A DNA stretch of 64,000 bases, taken from positions 1 through 64,000 of the forward strand of contig WIXG01000178.1 in assembly GCA_009869945.1 (NCBI GenBank), in the 5' to 3' direction. Both the position numbers and the translations under genes were made by a program. The stretch is from Mesaphorura yosii. Taxonomy: Eukaryota; Arthropoda; Collembola; Poduromorpha; Tullbergiidae. The notes below the pieces were generated by a model. It saw nothing but the letters and a program-made list of their open reading frames with translations, searched no databases and had not been told where the DNA came from. This document shows positions 39,141 to 50,336 of the stretch, piece by piece (position 1 is the stretch's first letter; the number at the start of each line of letters is the position of its first letter).

Positions 39141-41334
39141 AACTGGATGTGGTGAGAATTTATTGACATGACAAGTTCATCACGGATCCCGTCTTTATTG
39201 CGAAATTTTGACCTTTTGCTGGGTCTTAGCATATGTTACTGAATGAAGATGTCGGCTTGTCCACCTCGTCTCTAATCTGGAGTCCGTAATTAATCGTCGT
39301 TATTTTTAAAATGACATTGACACTCTTTCTGCATGCACAGGCAGAGAAACCAGCGATATATTCATACGGCGTTTCTAAAAACAGCCCATTAAACCGGGAT
39401 AATTCCTTATTTATCGATATTTTTAGCTCCGGCTGGACTCTGACCTGAGCATGTGCAGAGTGGAAATTCAGTGATTCAAGCAGTCAAGCGGAGGGTGAAA
39501 TGACACGCTGGCGACAGATCCTCAATTATCACGGCCACTTGCGCGTCACTTCAGCAGAGGTCCTAAGATCAAATCTATAAAATCAATTAAAGATTAAATT
39601 CCAGAAAATTTTTATGCAAATCCTGGCGTCTTGAATTTAATCTCGTGACTTTTTATAGTCCTGTACAGTGACATGTGGGGACAAGTACTCTCTTTGTTAC
39701 TAACTCCATATTTGGCTACTATACTGCGAATGCTGCCTATACTTTGAAAGACTGGCTGAAGGTTTAATAAACCAGTTCAAGCCGAGATGTCAAGAGTGAG
39801 TGGAAAATTCCCAACTTTATACGGTTTATCAGGCGATTAGTTTAGCAGAATTCTCCTGGCGCCTGTCCAGCAAGTCTTGGGAGGATTTCAGGGAATTTAA
39901 GTCATAAAAGTGTCCGCTTGCTAGGGACCTTTGATTTATACCATTCAACAGTGCAATCACTTCGCAATTTCTTGTTCCACACACGCCATACGATTTTCCA
40001 CATCCTGCCTCGGCCTGAATTGCCTTGAAAAGCAAGCAGTTCGTCAGAAATTTACAGTTTTCATCCTCGCGTGTCAATTTCTTAGTCTGCGAGTGATGCT
40101 TCAATGCCAGGGCAGGGGCTGGAATCGCGAATTCGCCAAAATAAATGTTAATTTCTATTCTTGAACACGCTCAGCGTCAGCAGAAAATCGAAAAATAGAT
40201 CCATTCAAGTCGGTTGAGCGTTCATTTCAATTTGCGAATTGATTTGCAGCTTGCTAAAGTCGTTTGCTTAAACAGTTGTAAGCTCGGCCCGATGTATGCT
40301 GAATTCCAACGAGCTCAGAGTTCAGTTTTCTAGTTTAATCTGTGTTTTTATCACACAGGCACTTATCCGACTGTATTGCATTGTGGATGTATTTTGATTG
40401 TCTTGATTGATTATGACTGCGAAACAAATCAGACGCTCATGTGCGCTGGTGATGCACCTGATCGTACATATGTAAACCTGCACTGCCTTGAGATTCATTG
40501 CATGATTAAATGATTACGATCGTGAACCCCGCAAACAAGATTTTTCCCACAAGCAGACGACTGGCGTCCCAGCCCGTCGCACGCCAAGAATACAAATTCA
40601 CCTCAATTCGCGAATTGCGAATTGCGTGCTACCAATCTGCTCAGTGACGCTGCTGCTGAAATTCACTTTTTACCAGTAATAAGCCGATTATCATCATGCC
40701 ATTTCTTTGCATGTCATGCATTGAGTGAGGAGACTCCACATTTCCAAGCCGTGGGAGACTTTTGAGAGCACGAGTTCAAAACTGATTCAGACGCCAACCC
40801 GACAACAACGCTCACAACGTAGGCAGACGCATTCTGATGCTGTCAGGCTCCAGTGTAAAATGCCTGTTCAAAATGGTTCGGAAAAAATATAAAAAATAAC
40901 GATACGTATCAGCCACTTTATATTTTAACTCGAAGGTCAGACCGCAGTTGATTTCGTTGGCAGAAAATCATTAAAAAGTAATTTCAGATTAAACCAAGTA
41001 AAATTGAGCAGTGATTGTGCCTTTCGTGACTACTTGCATTGTATTAAGCGTGTTGACGGCTTCTTTCTCGTTTAGCGATTCGTTAGTCACAGTTGTAAAA
41101 AACAATCGAGTCCGAAGACAATAACAAAGTTGAGTTGTGATTTCACATTTTACAAGTCGTAAACTCTCTTTGTGAATCGATCGACTTATTCGAGTCCTTT
41201 GTTCGGTGATTCAAGCAGTTACATAATACTGACTACCAGCGAGAATAGTTCAAAGGAGCAATACTTTTTGGTGTCAGCCTGTGTTTCAGTTCGTTTTCAA
41301 TCACGCTCAGTTCCTGTCGTTTCCATAAATCGCC
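39141..41334. other. intergenic region between Shank and aminopeptidase N
   Basis: No gene supported. The end of the region must hold the promoter and 5' UTR of the aminopeptidase N gene. Arthropod-type initiator words TCAGTT occur at about 41285 and 41308, the second only about 27 nt before the ATG; no clear TATA box is placed to match. Small open frames (for example 39829-40104, minus) have no recognisable content. Confidence 0.45.
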
Positions 41335-44300
41335 ATGGGCGTTTTGCTAACCCCGAAAATCGCGATTGTTCTGGCTGTCGTCGGAGTTGCTGTGATTGGC
41401 GCCATCATTGGCGGAGTGTATCACTGGAAAATTGCAGTGGAGACCGAGAAATTCTTCCACGACACATTTCAGCATGGCGGGTCGGATGAAGAAGGTGTCA
41501 TGGGTGATGATCCGAGCACTGGATGGCATCTACTGTCCAATGAAACAGCGTAAGTAAAAGACTCCAGCTCTCAGTCTACCGCGCGTTCGAGTTAGCGTGT
41601 CCCAAACAGCGCACCCTCTCATGCCTCATGACGACAATGACGAGTTTCTCTCACCTCTGCTCTGCTCTCCGTTGAAGATTGCACGCACACTATTGGTGCT
41701 TAATCAGAGCAACGAGAGCGACGGCGATTCAGATGTAACCAGTTTTAATCTGTGGCAAATGGTAAACACACCGCCAGGTTTAATGGACTCGAAATGTGGG
41801 TCACACACTTAATTCATAAATTGCAGTGTTGTCATTGGTAACGATACCGTTCATTGAGAAACGCGACATGAAAGGCGACACGAGCTCTGAGTACCGCCGT
41901 GTTACGATACTTGTTTATGTCGCCATCAGCTCGACGTCTAGCCGACCCGATTGCCCTGCTGCATGCGTTTTGCGCCGGTGCCCTAATCGAGTTCAACGTG
42001 ATTAGCGATTAACCTCTGTCTTTACCTTACTCTGATCCGCAGATGTGTGGGCAAAGCCTTCGAATGCAATATTCGACTGGATGAGAATGTCAAACCGACC
42101 CACTACGAGCTGTTCCTCAATCCAGACATCGAAAGAGGAACATTTACGGGGTAGGTTAAGCAAGATGTCGCATCGCAATTAGGAAATAACCTTGCCTGAT
42201 GCGTAATTAATTCTGTCTGCTCATAATTAAGTAGTAATAAATGTTTCGCAAGAGAAATTGTATTCGTGTTTTATGCATGCATGAAAAGAAATCTCAATCT
42301 TCCCCTGTTCAAGAGCGTCTGATGAATTTCGGTATTTTGCAATTTAGGAGCGTTGCAATCTCCCTGAAGATCTACAACACTGTGGACCACATTCGCCTCC
42401 ATATAAAGTACTTGAACATTAGCGACACAAAACTGTTCCACGGGTTGGACCAAATCGTGATTGTGGTAATTAGCAGCACAATGATTATGATTACGGTTTT
42501 TGTTTTGAAACCCTTGTCTCATTGTTGAATCTTGAATGCAACTGCAGAAAGCGTTTGAGATTCCCGAGAAGGAGTACTGGGTCGTTATCCCGGAGGAGCC
42601 CCTCGAACGAAGCAGATACAATTTGACTCTACAATTCGGCGGATCGTTGACGCGTGGAATCACTGGCTTTTATCGTGCAAATTACACTGAAAATGGGCAG
42701 ATAAAGTAATTCTCGATGCTCCATCACGTAATGCCTGGTGTTATTGACATTCCCGATTTTATAGATTCGTGGTCAGTACAAAATTCCAGCCAACATCAGC
42801 CCGGAAAGCGTTCCCTTGCTTTGACGAACCGGGTTTCAAATCTACATTCACGATTTCTCTTGTAAAGCCAAGAGAATTGGTCGCATTGAGCAACATGCCT
42901 GTTCATGTGAGTCAATGCAGATTACAAAGCATGGCTTTGGCTTGCTGATTTGGCGTTTAATTAACTGATGGTCTGTCTACTGCAGTCTGAGGAGTCTGAC
43001 ATGCCGTCTGCAAACTTGACAACGGTCACGTTTCAGAGATCAGAGAAAATGGTGACGTACTTGGTCGTGGTTGCGATTGGGGAATTTGAGTCTCTGAATG
43101 GAATCACGAAACGTAAAATTCCGGTCCGAGTCTTTGCGACCAAGTCTCAAGTGAACAAGACGAGATATGCTGTGGAAATTGCACCGAAAATGATTGACTT
43201 TTTTGAAAACTATTTTAAGGTTGAATTTCCACTACCAAAATTAGGTATTCGGTTTAAAGAATTGTTCATGTGTTTGATACTGAATCATAAGCCATATTGG
43301 TTCTATAGACATTATCGGAATTCCTGACTTTGTGTCTGGCGCAATGGAGCACTGGGGGCTCATCAGTTTCCGCGAAGCCAACTTGTTATACCAGCCTGGA
43401 GTGGCATCCGCTGGGAACAAGCAGCGAATTGCGTCTGTCATCTCACACGTAATCAGAGAAATATTTAGACGGTAGAAAATGAGTTGAAGTCAATACTAAC
43501 AGTGTCTTGCCCTTTTCAGGAACTGGCGCACATGTGGTTTGGAAATCTGGGTAAGTTTCGGCCCCGTCGAAGGAATTTAAAATGTATAGCTTGAAACACT
43601 CTTTCTTTGTCCACAGTTACGATGACCTGGTGGGATGATTTGTACCTGAACGAAGGCTTCGCCAGTTTCATGGAATACAAAGGCGTTCACAGTGTGCATC
43701 CAGACTGGGACATTGAAAGCCAATTTGGGTCCAGTGATTTGTCTCCAGTCCTCAAGCTTGATGGCAAACAAAGCTCTCATCCGATTGTTCAAGAAGTTCA
43801 TCATCCAGATCAAATAACCGAAATCTTCGATACAATTTCTTATAACAAGGTATTTACGCTTGCGCGGTTTCGCATAGAAATATTGACTCTTCTTGAGTAT
43901 TAACATCAACTATGATGGAAATATCAAGGGTTCTTCAGTGATTCGAATGCTAGAAAATTTTATGACCCCGGAGAAGTTTCGCCACGGAATTACCGAGTTT
44001 CTGGATCAGTTCTCTTTCAAAAATGCTGGCACTCAAGACTTGTGGAATTACCTGCAAGATGAGGTCACTAAGATCAACATTTCTCTCGTGATGAACACAT
44101 GGACGAGGCAGATGAGTTACCCAATCGTAAACGTCAAGATCAAGAATGGCTCGGCAACGTTGACACAGGAACGATTTATGGAAAATCGCAATATCCTAAA
44201 CACTTTGAAGGATGACAAGAAATCGCCATACAATTATACATGGGAGATTCCAATCTACATTGCGGATAACATTAGCGAATACAGTCTGTACTGGATTCAT

Positions 44301-45896
44301 CATAACCAAAAATCGAGTAAGTGAGAATTAGATCACTTTGATACGCAATCCAAAATCCAACGAATTAACGACGCCATTATTTTCCAGTTGAGATTCCATT
44401 CAGTCAAGACACGACCTGGATAAAGATAAACAGAGGCCAGTACGGTTACTACCGTGTCAACTATGAGTCAAGTGTGTGGAGGCAGTTAAAGGACGTTTAT
44501 CATACAAAATTCTCGCCGATTGAGAGATGTGGACTGCTTGACGACGCACTTTCCCTGGCGAATGCTCGCTACCTCAACTATTCAACGGCCCTGGATTTTG
44601 TCACTGTTGTAAGTGACGAATCTCATTTTGTCCCGTGGGACTGTTTGGACAGCCACCTCCGACAACTGAGCAGGCTTCTCCGCAATGCAGTCCCAAATGC
44701 ATATCCACTGTACAAGGTAATTTGAATTAAAAAGACAGAAAATCACTTAATGCTTCTAGATTACTGGAATTACAGAAATGGATAACTAAAATCACTTACA
44801 ACCTGTACCGATCGTTTAATTGGACTGACTTTGAGGAAGATCCCCATCTTAACAGGTAAATATTTCGAGTCCAATCTTCGATATTACTAACGTGACTGGG
44901 CTTAACCTGGCCTTTTCTGCTTATAGACTGTTGAAAACAATCATCTTCTCATTGAGTTGTGAAAATGGAGATGCTCAGTGTCTAACCAAAACGAAGGAAC
45001 TATTTAACGACTACCTGGCTAGCCCACCATCCGAGAATAAAATCCCACCGAGTTTGAGGGGAATTGTCTACAAATGGGGTATGTGAGCCCTTAATTGTGG
45101 AACAAAAAATGTGTGACCATCCTTACAGGAAGGCGATATTTATTTCAGGAATGTGGCAATCTAATGAGACAGACTGGGACACAATTTGGGACCGCTACCA
45201 GGCAGAGACTGACGCTCAAGAAAAGATTAGACTGCTGAGTTGTTTGACTTCCACCAAAGACACATGGATAATTCAAAGGTAAACCCCTCATTATTCATGG
45301 CCTCCTCATTTGTGTTTTCGTATTTCGTAATTTGTGATGAATTTTGGGCACAATTTCTAGGCTTCTGGAGCGAGCAAAGCAAGAAAATGTTGTACGACGA
45401 CAAGATTTTTTCATTCTAACCAGGTACATCGCCATGAATCCAGTTGGAAACCCAATTCTTTGGAAATTTTATCGGTAAGAATTAAATATGCTTATAATTT
45501 TAAATGCATGCTAGTTTCATACATTATTCCATTGTTTGTGATTGCATTTATTAGGAACGAGTACAAATATCTGGTGAAACGGTTTTCCAACAATGACCGA
45601 TACTTTGGGCGCCTGATTCTGGACATAACTGACGACTATGCAAACAAGATTCAGCTGAGAGAGGTAAGAGCTAGCCAGTTAGTTAAAGTGCTCCAGCTCT
45701 GCTATAATGGAACTTGCCTTAACATGTTTTTCGCTTGTAGATCCAAGCCCTATTTAAAAATTACCCCGAAGCTGGAGCTGGTCGCCGTGCCCGTGAAACA
45801 GCCTTGGAAAATGTGGAAAACAACATCGAGTGGATTTCGTTAAACGCCAAAGTGGTCGAGCAATGGCTCACGTCTTATCTCACCGCCCTATCATAG
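41335..45896 (+). CDS. aminopeptidase N-like M1 zinc metallopeptidase, complete
   Basis: M1 aminopeptidases remove N-terminal residues from peptides at the cell surface. Exons: 41335-41549, 42043-42150, 42348-42465, 42548-42705, 42765-42906, 42986-43244, 43309-43448, 43520-43550, 43617-43849, 43929-44316, 44388-44716, 44776-44855, 44927-45078, 45149-45278, 45361-45474, 45555-45663, 45741-45896; all GT-AG and in phase, 953 aa. Residues ~8-30 form a hydrophobic signal anchor (type II topology), as in vertebrate APN. The catalytic core is complete: exopeptidase motif GAMEHWG (344-350), zinc site HELAH (380-384) with Glu403 (HEXXH-18-E), transition-state Tyr466 in SYNKGSS. The ERAP1-like C-terminal domain follows. 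Start context CGCCATGG is good. Odd points: His where the motif usually has Asn (GAMEN), and the zinc motif split by an intron with a 31-nt microexon (43520-43550). AATAAA at 46082 is the likely poly(A) signal. Confidence 0.95.
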
Positions 45897-45924
45897 TGCA
45901 CTGCCTCGAGAGTTGTAGAATAGA

Positions 45925-45930
45925 TTTATT
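45925..45930 (-). terminator. candidate poly(A) signal of the P450 gene
   Basis: TTTATT on the plus strand reads AATAAA on the minus strand, about 290 nt past the P450 stop. If used, the 3' UTR of the P450 would overlap the 3' UTR of the aminopeptidase. A closer ATTAAA (46130-46135, minus) is an alternative. Confidence 0.3.
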
Positions 45931-46081
45931 TTTAATACTTTTGTTACGAAATTTCGTTTTGCTAGCAAGACCATCTTGCTAGTGAATTTGTAACACCAAA
46001 CCAAAAGAGGGCTTAGTTTTGCCAGAAGAGGCGGGAAGAAAATGCAGTGAGACAGCTGACAACGTAGTACTTACATGACTT

Positions 46082-46087
46082 AATAAA
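46082..46087 (+). terminator. poly(A) signal of aminopeptidase N
   Basis: AATAAA about 185 nt after the aminopeptidase stop codon, followed by a T-rich run. It lies between the two convergent genes. Confidence 0.5.
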
Positions 46088-46216
46088 TTTTTAACCAATT
46101 TTACTACTTAACAACTAAAAGTGCAACTATTTAATAATGTACAACTTACAAATTACTAGATCCTGAAATTAAACTACGCTATCTTCACTAATATTTCTGT
46201 ATAAAACCCTTTCCAT

Positions 46217-48288
46217 TCATCTACTATTTTTGGCACTTGCACCGATGAGTTGAGAATTTCTCTTGATAATAACAGTGTGGTATGGCTGCGGAGACAACGT
46301 TAAGCCCACCTCTGGCTCAGTGGTAGGACTTAAGTGTCCCGGTACAGTCTCGAACTTGAAATTCTGAACTAGCGTTGTAAAGTACAAAAATAGAGACATT
46401 CGGGCTAAGGATTCACCAAGGCAGATTCGTTTTCCAAGGCCAAACGGTATAAAATATTCAGGCTTTTCTATCTTATTATTAGCGTCAAGAAATCGTTCTG
46501 GTCGAAAGGTTTCGGGATCGCTCCAATAGTATTTGTTCATGTTGATGGAATACAGGTTTATCAGTACTACAGTGTCCTGTAATGAAAACAAAATACAGAT
46601 CAGTCAGTACTGTCAGTTGTACATTTTGTCGAGATTGCCGTTGCGTTGCGTGGGCGCAAGTCAGAGGCACTCACCTTGGGAATGAAATAGTCCCTGTATG
46701 TTACATCTTCCGTAAGTTGATGTGGCACTGTAAAGGGTGCCACATTCGCCATTCGTTGGATCTCCATTAACGTGGCTTCGGTGTACGGAAGTCTGGGCAT
46801 AAATCATTAACGAAAACAAACGTCAGCGTCAGAGTCATTCAATTTCGTGTCCGGCGGCTCGCGGCAAAATTTGTTTCACCTGGCTTTATCATCCCAGGAT
46901 GGCGTCCTGTTTAGACCGACGACCTCTACTATTTCGTTATACACCTTTTCCTGTACATCTGGATTTAAAATCATGTATAAAATTCCAAAGCTTAAACTAT
47001 TGCTGGAAGTTTCAGATCCAGCGAAGAAAAATTCCAAACAGAGCATCGTAAGCTGGTCCTCTGCAACGCAAAAACACAATGTACAAAAATTAAGTGCATA
47101 CATGTACGAATACTTGTAATGAAAAATTGGTTTCATTCTTTCTAAATGAACTCACCAGTGTAATTGGACTTGGGATCTTCCTTCGTTTTGTCAATCTCTT
47201 GCAGGTAAATATCCATAAAATCATCTGAGAAACCAAACGAGCTGCTTTTGCGATGCTCCACGATGGATTCTTGAATAAACTTTTGAACATCTTTGTAACA
47301 TTTAGTTTGCTTTTCATTCCCCGTCCACTTTGGCGCAATTTTCTTCAGAATTGGAAACGCGTTTGTGATGCCACCGCCCAGTCTCCCGCTCTTGAACAAC
47401 TTGTACACGATGTCGAGGAGTTGCTTTAGTCGTGGATGGTCATGCTTGTACCTCACGCCAGCAATTAGAGTCCAAAGAATGTTGAGAAAGGACAGATTAA
47501 AGAAGTTTTGCATGTACAAAACAGTTTGCTGGCCATCGCCCATGTGCTGTTCGAAATTCTCCATCAGCTCACGAAGCTCTTCGTGCACTTTCTGCTCCAT
47601 GGCTGCTTGCTTCCCGAATCCAACATCACGAAGGTGTCGGAGAATGAAGCGCCTTTGCTCTTTCCAAAATTCCCCTTCAGTAAACATGATTCCTGAAAAC
47701 AGAAAAGCGAAAGAAGGTTGAGGTAGGCTGAGGCTGAGGATCTTCGCATCAATCTTTCACAAGTATGAGAGCTTCAATTTCTTACCTATTCTCTGGTTCA
47801 TGTATCTGTCGAGAAACTCCTCCACCCAGATTCGGCCGTTCCATGTGTCTTTGTTCATCGTATCACGAAGGGCTTCATAGCTGCTGAGAATTACTACGGA
47901 GGAACAGCGAATAAAAATAAACGAATCATGTCGCAAAATTCTGTGGAGTTGTGGAGTATTGGCCAAGTCTCACGTATGAAGCTTACACATATTTCCCGAG
48001 CCAAGTCTTATACTCATTACATCACCGTACTTCTTGGCTAGCTTGTCCAGTGCGACGAACGGTTTCTTACCGGCCATTCCTACTTGCACTAGATTCCCAA
48101 TTATGGGAAATGGAATAGGGCCTACATTCAAGGAACAATTTCAGATTAGTTGGTAAATATGAATCCTTGTGCCATGTGCAGTAAGTCTGACTGGCGGTCT
48201 TACCCGGCGGTGCATCGTTTCTTCGTTGACATCTCCAAAAGAGGACGAGTAAGATGAAGAGCAGCGTAATCAGTATTTCGTATAACAT
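46217..48288 (-). CDS. cytochrome P450, CYP2-clan-like, complete
   Basis: Heme-thiolate monooxygenase, expected in the ER membrane. Exons in transcription order: 48204-48288, 47987-48121, 47786-47893, 47156-47692, 46880-47060, 46675-46792, 46217-46576; all GT-AG, phases conserved, 507 aa, the usual length for a microsomal P450. Seen in order: hydrophobic N-terminal anchor (1-18) followed by basic residues and a PPGPIPFPIIGN hinge; C-helix WKEQR; I-helix FFAGSETSS (Ala302-Thr306); K-helix ExxR (Glu359-Arg362); PERF (414-417); heme loop FGLGKRICLGE with Cys440 as the iron ligand. The hinge and heme loop resemble the CYP2 clan of arthropods. I cannot assign a CYP number or a substrate. It is convergent with the aminopeptidase gene, 320 bp apart. 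The start is the first Met before the anchor. Confidence 0.95.
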
Positions 48289-50336
48289 CTTAGTGTAATA
48301 ACTTAATACTAGGTTATGTATAATACAAATGTACACTTTACTATTTACAATCGCTGTCCCAACATGTCTTGATGTTGATAGTTCTGACCTGCAGCTAGAG
48401 AACCGGAACGGACACGGACGGCTTGACAGTCTCTCACCAACTAAACTTATTCTCGCAAAGTCGTACGGCAACTTCTACAAAAGTACGATCGATCAACTTA
48501 ATCATAGGCTCATTCAAGCCGTGAGAGAGCACGGAATGGTAATCAATAGTTATATGGGAAGAGCATCCGTCATATTACTACAACAGTCGCTCACGACCCA
48601 CGTTAAATCAATAATTGTACAAGCACATCATAGTCAAAGATAACCAACCGGGAATGCACATTGGACTGGGACGGGACGGTGTGTACAATGTAAATGTAAA
48701 GCTAGAGTACAGCTAGAGAACCACACCACGAAATGATCCATGGTCATTACGTTATGCAACTGATTCTTACGCTTGTTGTGACTGTGACTCACTCCTCATG
48801 CCATGCCGCATGCCTGGCATGACAAAGCTCATATTTCACGAAATCGCACGTCTGCACTCGACAACAACAACGCAGCGTGGAGTGTAATCTTCTCATTCTG
48901 CGAATCAAAGACCTTGAAATTTTTTGCAATACACTTGGGATTTAAAGCATTCTCTCGGCTAGCTATCCTATTCCATGCTAACTTAATCGTACCGAACATA
49001 CAATGCTCTTATAGAGCCTTAGTTACATAATGCCAAAAGCTAAGATTCTGAGATTATTGCTATTCCTTAATCAAGTAGCGCGTCATTCGCTAAATTGGAC
49101 TTAGACTATTGTTGAATTATCTCAACGAACACCCGATTCAATCTTTTAGACTTATTTCATGCATCCTTCAACTTGCTTTTAGTATGATCCACTTCAGTCA
49201 CTCTTTAGTATTTAACAATGATCCAACTCACCGCACGACTCACGTAACTAATGACTGACTAAAAAGAATATATAAAGGCTTGCGACCTATTCAGCTAATG
49301 CAACCAAGTAAAGAATTGCAAAATTAAGATGCTAAAATTAGTTTTAGGTACAGACTAATCCAGTGAGAAGAGAATTACTAGCTAATTGCTATGCATCTAA
49401 GCTATGGTAATCAGCCAGCAGCACTCGAGCTTGTGGTCACCGCAATTGAGATTGCGCTGTCATAGCAGACATAACCGACTGACTCACTATCGTCGTAGCA
49501 TTTACTTCATCTGGCCAGGAGAATGGCACCCACAACAAACCGCAAACGTGATTAGTTGGACCTTGCTTTCGCCGTCTTACATAGTCTAATTTAACGTACC
49601 TAAACGAGTTTAGCCTAAAAAGCCTAACATTCCAGCCTTCAGGCCAACATCTAAATCTAGCTTGTCTAAACTTTGTAGACTTAACTTTCTCTCTCAATAA
49701 TTATTGTCACTTGCCAGCCATTTGCTCCAGTGACATCGGGTGTTCAAGAAAGCTTCCCCTTCGAGTTTAACTTTAATTGAAGTTTATTTCCGTAAGTTAA
49801 TTAATGTACAGAGCGAGAAATGTATGCGTATTAACTCTACAGCAGCAAAAAGCAACTCCAACTCCTTTCTCCTTACTTGACTTGGCTTGGCTCACAAATC
49901 AGATCAAGAAACGCAAGAATTACGAAATTAATTCAAGCCATCGGCCAATCAAACAAGGAACAAAGCGTTTCGGGCTCGAGAAAAGCTCGCGCACCGTTTC
50001 ACAAACCCTCACCACAACATCAAATACGCACGTCGCATGCACGCAACATGTAGACGTTCGCATCTCATTGTCTCACTCAAGTTCGGGTCGAGCCTCCGAA
50101 GCCTTGAGTGTTATGAGCAGTCGTGGACAATTATAGTAATCATGTAACCAAAAAAGTAACCAGTGAAGTAAAATACTTATAACGCCAACGGACAGCGGAT
50201 TTCGAGACAAGCTTATTTTCAGTGTTACGTGCTTTGTATCAAATAGAATTTGGAACATTAAAAAGGCAAGAATAAAGAACTGGATGGTGTAAACTGCGTA
50301 AACTTTAACGAACGGTCGTGGCGTCTAATTTTCAGT
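48289..50336. other. intergenic region upstream of the P450
   Basis: No gene supported. It should contain the P450 promoter (minus strand) near its left edge. A TATATAAAGG string at about 49269 faces right, but nothing recognisable follows it. AT-rich, with only short chance open frames. Confidence 0.45.

Noticed and set aside
49269-49300. TATATAAAGG as a promoter on the plus strand
   Set aside because: No gene or convincing open frame lies downstream on that strand; TATA-like strings are expected in AT-rich DNA.
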